A stretch of 64,000 nucleotides of DNA, taken from contig JAODUO010001625.1 of the NCBI GenBank assembly GCA_025642075.2, forward strand, positions 1-64,000. Reading direction: 5' to 3'. Positions 14,000 to 25,180 of this stretch are shown one piece after another. Numbering within the stretch: position 1 is the stretch's first letter; every line of letters starts with the position of its first letter. The position numbers were made by a program, and so were the translations under genes. Under the pieces are notes generated by a model. That model saw only the letters and a program-made list of their open reading frames with translations. It was not told where the DNA came from and ran no database searches. Origin of the DNA: Ridgeia piscesae. Its lineage: Eukaryota > Annelida > Polychaeta > Sabellida > Siboglinidae.

Positions 14000-14652
14000 T
14001 CACAAAGGAAGATATAAGGGCATGAGGGAATATTTAGCAAAGATAGACTGGAATAACACACTGAAGAATAAGACAGCAACAGAATGCTGGAATATTTTAA
14101 AGAGTGAAATTGACTGCGTCGTTGACAAATTTGTCCCCTTGAAAAAAACAGGGGAAACGGTCAAAGAAGAAACAGTTATCGAAGGAAGCCATTAGAAAAA
14201 TCAAGTACAAGCAAATGATGTGGAAGACATACAGATATACCGGAAGTGAAGAAGACTACAGCATTTATAAAGAAGCACTTAATCAAGCTACAGCTGAAAT
14301 TAGAAATTCAAAGAGAAGCTACGAACAAAAATAGCTTTTAATATAAAACATGACAGCAAGAGTTTTTATGCATATGTTCGAAGTAAACAGAAAGTTCAGG
14401 ATAAGGTCGGTCCTCTAGAAGGTAGTGATGGAAACATAATAACAGAGGGATTCTTAATGGCAGAAACCCTAAATGAGTACTTTAGTTCGGTGTTTACTAG
14501 GGAAGATATTAGTATATTACCAGTACTTGAGACTAAGTTCGAAGGGAGAGAGTTTGACTATTTAGGACAACTAATTGTAACCCCAACAATGGTAGCTATG
14601 AAAATAAGATATATGAAGGATAATAAATCACCTGGAGTGGATGGAAGTTGAG
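14000..14652 (+). pseudogene. CR1/L2-type LINE fragment before the reverse transcriptase core
   Basis: The translation gives MREYLAKIDWNNTLKNKTA, CWNILKSEIDCVVDKFVP, then KYKQMMWKTYRYTGSEEDY and later LNEYFSSVFTREDISILPV and MKDNKSPGVDGS. This is the order of the endonuclease-RT linker and the first RT motif (LNxYFSSVFT ... KSPGxDG). It is cut exactly at the DG motif, where P2 interior sequence resumes. Two frameshifts are visible. Confidence 0.75.
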
Positions 14653-16469
14653 AACCTTGGCAAATGTTCGTGTTTTACTAAGTCAGTGTGCTAATTTAAT
14701 TCCATTCGGTAACGTTTCCCTGTTTCATTGCATTAGGTGTTTTCATATATTAAATAAATTATGGTTGTAACTTGTAGTAAAATCTGAATATTTTAGTGTT
14801 TCGACGCGATAGCCTTGTCAACTATTCGTATTTAACTAAATCAGCATGGTGATTTCTTTACATTTACGTACTCAACTAGATAGAAAGAGGGAGGTCTTCA
14901 CCTCCGTCCACATCCTTATGATAACTTCCGTAAACATGACCGCTCCTATCATGTGAAAAACATACCTTCCGTCAAAATGACGCTTCCTGTCACGTGAAAA
15001 TCATAACTTCATTAAAAAGGCGGTTTCGACCACAGTCATAACATAACTTCATCATCTTGGTCCTTTCGTATCTTTCTATGTGAAAACAATGAAGCTTTCG
15101 ATCATAGAATGGCAATTTTGGTGATTCATCTTACGTCATAGAACCAAATCTGTATTAGGTTGTGACATCACTACTTTAAGAGCTGGCGCCGTCTGGTGAC
15201 TAAAAGGTATGAGAATGTGAAGCTTTCGATCATAAAATGACAAACTTGGTGGTTAATCTTACGACATAGAACATTTTCCTAAGCAAGTTTGACAAATATT
15301 TGGTTGTGAATTCACTACGGTAGACACTACCACCATCTAGCGGATAACTCTTGTAATACATGAAACGCTCATTAGTATTAGACACGCGTTAGCATCGTCA
15401 AGTTTTCATATTTTACTAAGTCGGTGTGCTAACCTCGTTCCATTTCGTAACGTTTCACCATTTCATTGCGTTAGACTGGTGGTATTTTCCCAAATTAACT
15501 AAGTTAGTCTGGTAACTTGTAGTAAAATGGAATATTTTTGTTTCGATGCGATATCCTTGTCAATTTTTCATATGCTCCAACTAAACGAGCCTTTAATTCT
15601 CAACATGTACCCAAAACTAGTGTGACAAACAATGATGGTCTTGTTGACTCGATTAGACACCTTTTATTTACTGATAATTTTACCAAGCCATATTCACATG
15701 AACATCTTTTAGTTCATCTGTTAACCACTGCACTCTAATATATTACGCGTCTCTTTATTTTAACTGACATACACAATATACACTGAGTTTTTATATATAT
15801 GATATCATGCCACTGTATGTATTTTTGCTATTTATCTTTTTTATCAGGATTTTATTCTTCACCGTGTGACTTTTATATGTGAATGTACGTATGAATATGT
15901 ATGTAATGTTTCTTCTCGGGCAACGGAGGCTGAATAAATTAACAATATTTAACAAAGTTGGTGTGCCAACTTTGTGCCATTTCACAACTTGTCAGCGTTT
16001 TACCGCCATGGCTTTGTCACTTTGATGTGTTTTTTTAGTCATCTTGGTACTCATTCTATGGGAAAGTTATGTCACTTTCTATCATAAAACGAGAACTTTG
16101 GTGGTTTTTCTTGCGACATAGAACAGTTTATTAATCAATTCTAAACAAATCTAGAAAAATCTTGGGTTGTAACGTCACTTCTTTTTAAAACTGGTAGGTT
16201 TTGTAATACATAAATGCTAGCGCCGTCTAGCGGACAAAACAGCCACTAATTAAGGTTTGACATAGAAAAATCGGTGGCTTCGATTACTTCTTTAACTGAG
16301 TTTCAGCCAAAATGGCGGCTTCGACCACAGTCATAAGTTTTTCATATTTTACTAAGTCGGTGTGCTAACATCGTTCCATTTCGTAACGTTTCACCGTTTC
16401 ATTGAGTTAGTTTTGTTTCGACGCGATAACCTTGTCAAGTTTTCATATTTAACTAAATATTTCCAAGTT

Positions 16470-16995
16470 TGTATGTAAGTTGCCTACGTGGAGCACGTCA
16501 CCTATGTGACCTACGTGTTGGACATGGTGGGACAGTGACCTATAACTGGATGTTGTCTGAAGACACGCGAATGACCTAAATCGGTTACCCATTACCAGAA
16601 GATGACCAACATATAACTACAATGTGCAATGGTCTTTGTCAGTGACCTGTTGTATATAATCAAGGTAAGTACAAATACAAAATGTTTTATTATAGGAGAC
16701 TTAGAAAATAAAGCATACCTTACAAGGATAGACTATGAAAGTTGTCACGTGACATAACAACGAGAATTATTTGTGTAATAAGAGTAACCATATATGACAC
16801 AACGAGGACCTGGGTAAACGTATGTCATAATAGGAGAAAGAACAAGCAATACGGTTTATACTGGGTTACGAAGGCCCAGTGAGAATAATGACCTCGCAGT
16901 GCGTGGTCTTCCGTGCTGGCCTCTCTCCTCTGCTTCAGGATATAAAACTAATCACAACGCGTGCGTCTTCAGCCATGCCAACATATTTTCACTGT
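16470..16995 (-). repeat. P-family dispersed repeat, copy 3 (P2 right arm)
   Basis: Inverted copy of 11,225-11,825 and 3,060-3,815. It makes the inner part of the right arm of P2. Confidence 0.75.
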
Positions 16996-17405
16996 ATCTG
17001 TTTACCAAGTTTAAAAAAACACGTATATTGGGGTTTTACTTTACGACGTATTCGTCAGATTGCTCCACTTGTTCTTTGAAATAGTTTGTAGTTCACCACA
17101 TATCTACCAAGGGCGCTACATGACCTTTGACACCATTTAACCTAATTTAAAAAATAAGATGCACGAATTTGTACAGTATTAGTTCACGACATATCCGTCA
17201 GATGGCTCCACTTGTTCTTTGACATAGTTTGTTTGAATAAGACGCATGAATTTGGACAGTACTAATCCTTGAGCTGACCGCACGGGGCGCCATCAGTTCA
17301 GCAACAATCCTCTAGGGGCGCTGCATGACCCTTGGCTTTCGACCTTACATCGCGCTTCCTCTGCTCACCCGTATCAAGATCGATACCTACTATATTACTT
17401 ATGTG

Positions 17406-18175
17406 GATATGCCTTAATTTTAGTGACACCCGCTCACGAAGGTTATGGCACTCGACTAGTCGATTGCCTGTGGTGACATTATGTATAATACTAACTGTAC
17501 ATTTTCACAGTACTAATACTATATATGCGCAATTGTAATTAACGAAATTCGAATATCTTTGCTCTGTAGAAAAGCAGTACAGTAACTGCGACTTAACATT
17601 TTCGGCTGGAAACGTTATCAGCGATTCTTAACTGTCATTCTAAGACATCGATATAGTCAATCTTCATATTGTAGTTAGATCTTTCAACAAATAAAAGAAC
17701 CAAAATCAATACCCTTGTAACATATGCTGGTATCAATTTTCAACACACAACTCCGATTCATTTGTTCATTAAACACTTTATTTTTACTTCATATAGAATC
17801 AATCAACCCAGACGCATTGATAACCGTTTGGCAAGTTTGATGTTGCAAAATCACCGATGTTTTTGCACTTATGAACCTACCTTTGCCGCCTTCACGTCTT
17901 CAATATTGACAATCTCTATCCTGTTGTAATCCTCAAAAGCATGAAAGTGTACGTCCATTCTGCTTCGATGGTGATTTGAGCTGTATATTTCTAAGATGTT
18001 TAACTTCCGAATTTTCTGATCAAGTGATTTGGTTCATATTTTGTAGAGTAATATGCAATATACGTTGGGGTAGTCAATTATAATAGAAAATAATAATAAT
18101 TTTTCTGAATTAATAATGTAAGACCACACAAAATATGCAACAACAGGTGCACGTGTTGATTAATGGAACGTTCTT
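17406..18175. other. Stretch without a gene
   Basis: AT-rich sequence outside P2. No exon, repeat or reading frame that I can support. Confidence 0.45.
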
Positions 18176-18179
18176 CTGC

Positions 18180-18700
18180 GAAATGTAAGTCAAGTGTCGT
18201 TCAATGGTATTGGATGGTGCTCTCAAATACAATTGAATGTACCATTGAAGCCTCGTTTTATCATTCAGTGGTCCAATGGTACTGAATGATATTCTCAAAT
18301 AGCATTAATTAATGTTACCGCTGAAGACTGATTTATTTTTGAACAATATTTTCAAATACCATTGGGAGTACCATTGAAAGATGTTTTGTTATTGAATGGT
18401 AGAATGAAATTGAATGGTATTCTCAAATGTCATTGAGAGTACCACTGAAGTCTGATTCATTATTGAACAGTATGTTCCAATACCATTGATAGTACCATTG
18501 AAGCCTGATGTTATCAATGAAGGGTACTGAATAGTATTTTCATGTACCATTGAGAGTACCACTGAGAATAATGGTTTACCACTGAATGGTCCAGTGGTAC
18601 AGAATGGTATTTTAAATTACCGTTGCGAATCCTACTGAAACATCATTGAATGGTCCAATGATACTAAATGATACTGAACGGAATTCAGTGGCGTCCATTG
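18180..18700. repeat. Degenerate minisatellite built on TACCATTGA(G/A)
   Basis: The words GTACCATTGA, ATTGAATGGTA and TATTCTCAAAT recur every 54-75 bp about seven times. The units contain short internal inverted words (CCATTGAA / TTCAATGG). Confidence 0.7.
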
Positions 18701-18725
18701 GTATACAATTGGCTCTTTTTGTAAA

Positions 18726-18808
18726 GATATACATACATAAATATATACAAACACACATATACGTACATACATACATACATAATTATTAATTTACGTACAT
18801 ACATACAA

Positions 18809-18841
<33 letters not shown>

Positions 18842-18966
18842 CATATATACATACATACATACATACATACATACATACATACATGCATGCATGCATGCAT
18901 GCATGCATCATCATACATACATACATACATACATACATACATACATACATACATACATACATACAT
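18726..18966. repeat. (CATA)n/(CATG)n tetranucleotide microsatellite
   Basis: Long ACAT array with an internal block of ATGC repeats near 18,885-18,907. Confidence 0.97.
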
Positions 18967-18969
18967 ACT

Positions 18970-20560
18970 CCTGGGTAACTAGACTAATGGGTCATAAATC
19001 ACCCACCAGACGTCACGATATTAATTGCGCTCTAAATTATAAAGTCAGTAGTATAATAAATGTGTGGTACATATAAACTGAAATGTTACCATTTGTCTAT
19101 CCTTTGTATCGAATGTTGTTATACCAATAAATATTTGTTTTACGGGGATGATATTAATTTGATAGGATATTTAAGAAATACATACTCACGATTAACTATT
19201 AATAAATTATTGCATACCATGTTACCATGTATTATTTGTTAAGTAAATGTAATTTATGTAATCCATTTCCAATTTCATTTAGGTATTTTTGCTGTTTAAA
19301 TAAGTTAAATAGTCCCTACCAGTTCCAGACATATCAAAATGTTCAGGTAGACCTGGTGTGAAGCTGTCGTTTGGTCGTTTTTTGCAGCCCCGGCTTGGTC
19401 AGCTGGCACAGGTGAGTGGTCTGGGAGCAGCAGAGGTGAAGGATATCTGGGCTTTTAGGCACTACTCTGCCAGCCAAAATAGCCCTGACGTACTTGGAAT
19501 GCCATTATAAGTTTTTATTTAACGAATGTTGTCATTGTTTGTCAGGTAAGTGGAGATGATAAAGAAAGACGTAACTAGTAAATATCAAGTTCCATATAAC
19601 ATTTGGTTATCTACGGCAACTTGTTTTACAACATTTATTTGAATTGGCAAAAACTAAATTACAATCAGAGAAATCTTGACTGACTTGACTTAAGTCTTTA
19701 CTTTCCATGTTTCCCTGAAGGAACTTACACATTCATCGATTATCCTTTTTGTGACATCTCCCCACTTCTCTATACCATGTTCTACTCCGCATTTCTATTT
19801 CTCGTTTGCCTTGCGGATACCTTGTTATCGTATGTCTTCCGGTTTCCTGTAGGCATGTAATATCCAGGCCCATCTGTCCACCTAATTTCATGTTTGATTA
19901 GATCTTGATTGGTGTTTATCCATCGTGCATGGTAAGTTACTTTTTTGTCAGTATTATAATTACTACAATTCTTTTGTTACACATGTTTCCAAAATTAGCA
20001 GTTTTCATGATCCTTTCAATTACCGTGATAAAGAGAAATGGATATATAATGCAGACCTGCTTGTATTTACGTGAACCTGCCTCATACCTATATTTACTTC
20101 AACCCTTCTTATATAAGATTGTGCATGTAATTCCATTGTACTAGATTTTTAGTACTTAGGATTATTTGCTCTGGAATTCAAGAATGTTGCATGAAATGTA
20201 ACATACTAAATTAACACAACATTCATGGTTATGAAGAATCTGCACTCGGAGAATTTATTTTCTGAAAATAGCATATGATCATAACATGTATACTATTTGA
20301 ACAAATATTGCAATTCGGCGTGTAAGCTGTGAAGTCATAAGTGATCAGTTTTTTAAATGGGCTTCGTATTTCTATTTTCCTAGAATGTGATGGATGTGTC
20401 AAGTCATATTTCAATTGCCAACTATGCCATAACACGTAGTCCCGATCATATTACGGTAATATTATGAGTTAAGCCTGATATAAGGCTGTTTTATGATAAT
20501 GTGTGGCATAGACAGTGATCGTACAACTACTTGCTTTCAAAGGACATAATTCCACTTTGC
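18970..20560. other. Stretch without a recognised gene
   Basis: AT-rich. A 24-nt segment at 19,388-19,411 has a good acceptor and donor but no coding context. Nothing else is supportable. Confidence 0.4.
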
Positions 20561-20659
20561 TGAAAAGTCCACATTTTAAAACACGTGTTGCACATTCGGA
20601 TGCTTATTTAATTAGGAACCACTTATATTGCAACATCTTCGATGATTGTATTTAATTCT

Positions 20660-23600
20660 TATACATTATGACCAATTACACCTATATCGGCCTGCCTCTA
20701 ATTGCTTGTTTTATACGTGTACATTACATGTTCACGTACGGTATGCAGTTATTGCTATACCTCAGGGAGTTTGACGCCCCTGCCATGCAAAGTTGTAAAC
20801 CACTGCCTTGTGGTACAGAATCGCGACAGAACCGAAGGCTAATGGAGCAAGTCCTAACCAGAAAACCATGTCACTTTGGCAGCATCAAGGGCGATTGGTG
20901 TATGGAATTCCCAACATCTCTCGACCAGCCACTGCAGGGACAAATAGTTTGCGCCTGTCTTGACATGTTCTTTCCGGTGTCAGACCTCTCTTTGTTCCCC
21001 GAAAGAGTGCCGCTAGTAACTTGCAAAAGCCAGCGGCACTTCAATACAACTGCACGAATCACCATATCGCAACGGCCGTCGCCCGGGTTACCCAGGACCG
21101 AGCTGCTTATCCTCATCTTCCGTCGACAGTGGGAAATTAGCTTGGAAGAAGGCGAAGAAAACAATTAGTGACAATTGCACAATGAAACGTCAGGACTCTC
21201 TTCGACCGAGAAGGAGCTGACCGACCAGAAAGACGTACGGCACTAGTAGCAATGGAACTTGCCAAATACAACATCGACATCGCCGCCCTACGTGAAACAA
21301 GGTTCTCCGAGTCTGGTAGTCTCAACGACTTGGAATACTCTTTCTTCTGGATTGGCAAACCCGAAGGAGAAAGAAGGGAGGCCGGAGTGGGCTTTGCTAT
21401 CAAAAAGGATATCTTCACAAAGCTGACAGAAATGCCACGGCCAGTTAGTGATATAATCATGACGATGAGACTACCTATGAACAAGGACAACTTTACAACA
21501 ATGATCGGCGTGTACGCTCCAACAATGACAAAATCCAGATGAAAACAAGGAGGCCTTCTACAACCAGCTGGCAAGTGTGCTCAGAGGCATTCCTCGTACA
21601 GATAAGCTACAGTTGATAGGAGACTTCAATGCGACGATAGGAAGAGAAAATGACAAGTGGCCCTTGGTCATGGGCAAACATGGGATTGGGAAATGCAACT
21701 CCAATGGTGAGCTTCCACTGGCTCTGTGCTCTGAGTTCGAACTGATAGTGACGAACACCATGTTCAAGCAGAAGGATGAACGCAAGCCCACGTGGATGCA
21801 TACTTGTTCCAGACAATGGCATATGATCGACTTCATCATCACGAGGTGTCAGGATAAGACAGACATCCATAGTACCCGAGCCAAGCGTGGAGCTAACTGC
21901 TGGACCGATCACCAGATACTGAGGTCAAAAGTGGCTTTCAGAATATCAGCTCAATACTGCAAAACTTAGTACCACCAGCCATAGGGAGCGTTTTGAGCAG
22001 GAGATGGACAGTGCTATCGCCCAATGGGAATAGAAGGAAAACTCAACACAAGACGAGGAATGGGCAGCTCTGTAGCAGGTCGTATACAACACAGCCAAGA
22101 TATATATTGGAAAGTCAGACAGAAAACACCAGGACTGGTTCGACCCCCAACGATCAGGAGCTACAGACTCTTACGAGCAGGAGAGGCCATGCCCACCAGA
22201 GAGTGTTGCAAACCAGGAGCAGTAGATCCACCACTGCAGCATATAAAGTTGCCTGCAGACTGCTACAAAAACGCACCCGTGCAGTGAAGTCAGTCTGGTG
22301 TGAAATAAAGACAATGGAGCTGCATAGGGCTGATGACAGAAACAACATGAAGGGCTTCTACAATGGACTGAAGCAAGTGTGGGGACCCAAGAAGAAGGGA
22401 CCTGTTCACATGAAATCAACATATGGAATGGAGACCTTCTCTGACAGCAAGAGAGTTGTGGCAAGATGGAGTGAACCTTCCAGAAGCTACTCAACGTCCC
22501 TGGCGACATAGATCACGAAGCTCACGACAACATCTCGCAGCGCATTACCAAGACAAGCTTCGATGAGATTCCAACCATAGCTTAGTCGGCTAGTTCAATC
22601 GCCGGCCTGAAAGATGGCAAAGCACTCAGAGGAGATGGAATTCCTGCAGAAGTTTGGAAGCACGGAGGAGACAATCTGTTCAGCAGACTGTACCAACTAA
22701 TCATCAATGCCTGGGATGTGGGTTTATTACCACAATCGTGGAAGGATGCTGGCATTGTAACCATCTACAATAAAGGTGATCGAACAGACTGTGGGAATTA
22801 CAGAGGAATCTCTTTTCTTTCCATAGCAGGCAAGATCTTCGCCAGGATTCTCAGCAGATAACACCAGAGGTAGTTCCAGAGACACAATATAGCTTTACAG
22901 GATACCGGAGCACCGTGGACATGATATTTCGTCTCCGACAGCTGCAAGAAAAGTGCATTGAGCAGGACCGACCACTGTACATGGTATTTGTCGACTTCAG
23001 TAAGGCATTCGATACAATTGGGAGGACAGGGCTATGGCAGTTACTGAGGAAGTATGGCTGCCCAGAGAAGTTCACAGTAATGATCGAGGCACAACATACC
23101 GGAATGATGGCGAATGTTGGTGTTGGAGTGGAAGTCTCGGTTTTGTTCAGTGTCACAGATGGGGTCACGCAAGGTTGTGTACTGGCCCCCATGCTCTTCT
23201 ACATCTTCCTACCAGCAATGCTCGACGAGGCTTTCCGAGACGTGTGGGGTGGCGTCTACAGTCAAGCCAGAGCGCTGACCTATTCAACGTCGCAAACTTC
23301 AGAGCGAAGACCAATACTACCCGGATACTGATGAGGGAGCTGGTATTCGCAGATGACAGTGCACTGGTTGCACATTCTGCTGAAGAGATGCAGAAAATAA
23401 TTGATGCTTTCTCCGATGCTTTAAGGAAATTCGGCCTGAAGATTAACATCAAGAAGACCGAGGGGCTGTACCAACCCAACTCTTCAAGAACCCGAGAGGA
23501 GGATATTATGGTTGATGGAAACAAGCTGAACTCTGTTCTGGAATTCATCTACATCGGAAGCACTATATCAAGTAATGGATACATGGACGATGATATACAG

Positions 23601-24150
23601 AGGAGGATGGCAAGGCTAGTGCATCTTTCGGCCGACTACGCCAGAGACTCTGGAACAACCAACATGTGTATCTGCGGGTTAAAGGCAATATATAGCGTGT
23701 AGTCGTGCTGTCCACCCTCCTATACGGAGCCGAGGCTTGGACAGTGTACAGACGACTGGTGAAAATGCTGCAGGCCTTCATGATGCGACATCTGTGTTCG
23801 ATCATGAGAATAACCTGGATGGACAAAGTGACCAACAAGGAAATATGGGGCTGCCATCTATGGAAGATATTCTGATCAGAAAGAATCTCCGGTCGACTGG
23901 ACACCTCACGAGGATGTCATCAAACAGGCTACCAAAGCAGATTCTCTACTGACAACTGTCTTCTGGTCACAGAAAGAGAGGGCGCCCTCGTCTCCGATTC
24001 AAGGATACCATCAAGACAAACCTGAAGCTTAGAGTCATAAAGAGCGACTCATGGACATTACTCTCACAGCAGAGAGATAAATGGAGAGCAGTAATCAAGT
24101 GAAGGAAGCAGTCTTTGTCGCATCGCGACCGACAGCATGATGATGATGAC
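20660..24150 (+). mobile_element. RTE-like non-LTR retrotransposon, nearly full length, decayed
   Basis: The endonuclease spans 21,160-21,960: NVRTLFDREGADRP, DIAALRETRF with the catalytic Glu, LIGDFNATIG, and NCWTDHQIL in place of the usual SDH. The reverse transcriptase follows: GDGIPAEVW (22,640), MVFVDFSKAFDT (22,981), GVTQGCVLAP (23,160) and catalytic FADDSALVAH (23,347). The C-terminal tail is GHLTRMSSNRLPKQILY, GHRKRGRPRLRFKDT and SQQRDKWRAVIK (to about 24,110). Stops and frameshifts (for example near 21,540, 21,968, 22,584 and 23,700) split it. It ends about 180 bp before the FN2 exon. A second copy lies at 60,530-62,225 (-). Confidence 0.85.
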
Positions 24151-24332
24151 ATGTAATGACCATCATGAATGTGCAGTCAATACATTGGAATTGAGATTAA
24201 TCGTGCAATCTGCTCAGTCGCAATAGGACAGCCATGACCTGTGTACCTGGTATAATGTTATTATTACAACACAACGTTCTTCTCAAAATATTTAACGACG
24301 AAAATGTGGAATGAGTCTTGTGTTTTGTTTAG

Positions 24333-24500
24333 TTCGCGCGGTTCCCATACGTGGTGCAGGGACAACATGCGTGTTTCCGTTCACATTTAAAAATGTTGAG
24401 TACCACGAGTGCGTACCACTAATTCCTGATAACAGAAGTCTGGTGTGCGCCACTACCGACAACTTCAATAGGGACCTGGCATGGGGTATCTGTGTCCCAG
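24333..24500 (+). CDS. Exon encoding a fibronectin type II (FN2) domain
   Basis: The acceptor TTTTGTTTAG precedes 24,333 and the donor GTGAGT starts at 24,501. The exon is 168 bp, phase 1 at both ends. It encodes RAVPIRGAGTTCVFPFTFKN, then VEYHECVPL, LVCATTDNFNRDLAWGIC and VP. The four cysteines, CVFPF near the start and DLAWGIC at the end fit the FN2 pattern CxxPFx...C...C...WGxC. The Trp usually found before the third Cys is Val here. FN2 modules bind collagen or glycans in many secreted and membrane proteins. It is the most upstream exon I can assign to the receptor gene. Confidence 0.85.
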
Positions 24501-24937
24501 GTGAGTTGACTTCGTTACATTTCCAGTAGTGTAAGTTCAAAACAGTACCAAACGAATATAACACACATTGCGGTTACAACTCCAATATACTGCCATGGGC
24601 TTAACGCAATTTGTACGGCCCGAAAACAAATTAAAGATAGGTAAATTGAACTATGATCAGGTATTATATTCAGTAGTACTGTTGTAATAAGGAACATATA
24701 TGCACCGCTTTTAGTCAACAATTTGTTCGCTACAAATAAACATGTTTCCTGAATCATAAGGTGTAAATAATTGTAATAATTTAAAATTGAAAGATTTTTT
24801 TAAACGCCCGTGTACCAGTGAGATAAATGCACAGTGCAGGACATTAACATACTATAAATCCCCCACGCATATACAAACACGCACACGCACACGCACACGA
24901 ACACGCACACGCACACGCACACGCCAAACGCACACGC

Positions 24938-24978
<41 letters not shown>

Positions 24979-25180
24979 GACACTGATAACTGGTGATTAA
25001 TTGTTCTAGGCGCATTATAACAATAACAATAATAATGACTTCTTTTGTGCCAATATCCTCGAGGATCATGTTCAGTGGCTCAACAAAAACCAAGGGATTA
25101 AGCAAACACGTAATTATTAAACAATGCGTGTGTCGTGAATGGATGGTTGAAAAAGTTAGGAGGCTAATGAGGATAGCCAG
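24501..25180. repeat. Intron with (CGCACA)n and (CA)n microsatellite
   Basis: A hexanucleotide CGCACA array with few interruptions begins near 24,880 and grades into pure CA ending at about 24,975. There is no other gene signal. Confidence 0.9.

Larger units (their letters stand above)
10769..17399. mobile_element. P2: 6.6-kb foldback element with terminal inverted repeats and 6-bp target duplication
   Basis: The left end is AGTAATATAGTAGG at 10,769. The right end, ending at 17,399, is its exact reverse complement for 14 bp. The flanks are TACGTG (10,763-10,768) and TATGTG (17,400-17,405): a 6-bp duplication with one C-to-T change in a CpG. Arms 10,769-11,825 and about 16,470-17,399 are an imperfect inverted repeat. 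The interior (11,825-12,616 and 14,655-16,455) is made of degenerate units also found inside P3, with words such as TTTTACTAAGTCRGTGTGCTAAC and CTAGCGCCGTCTAGCGG. A Harbinger remnant and a LINE interrupt it. No transposase gene is visible. Confidence 0.8.

Noticed and set aside
15538..15985. Open frames and a GGGCAACGGAGGCTGAATAAATT tail hinting at a LINE 3' end inside P2
   Set aside because: The tail resembles some LINE 3' ends, but the preceding sequence gave no convincing protein match.
19388..19411. 24-nt micro-exon with TTTTTTGCAG acceptor and GTGAGT donor
   Set aside because: Splice sites look good, but there is no coding context, its phase cannot be matched to the phase-1 receptor exons, and such short matches arise by chance.
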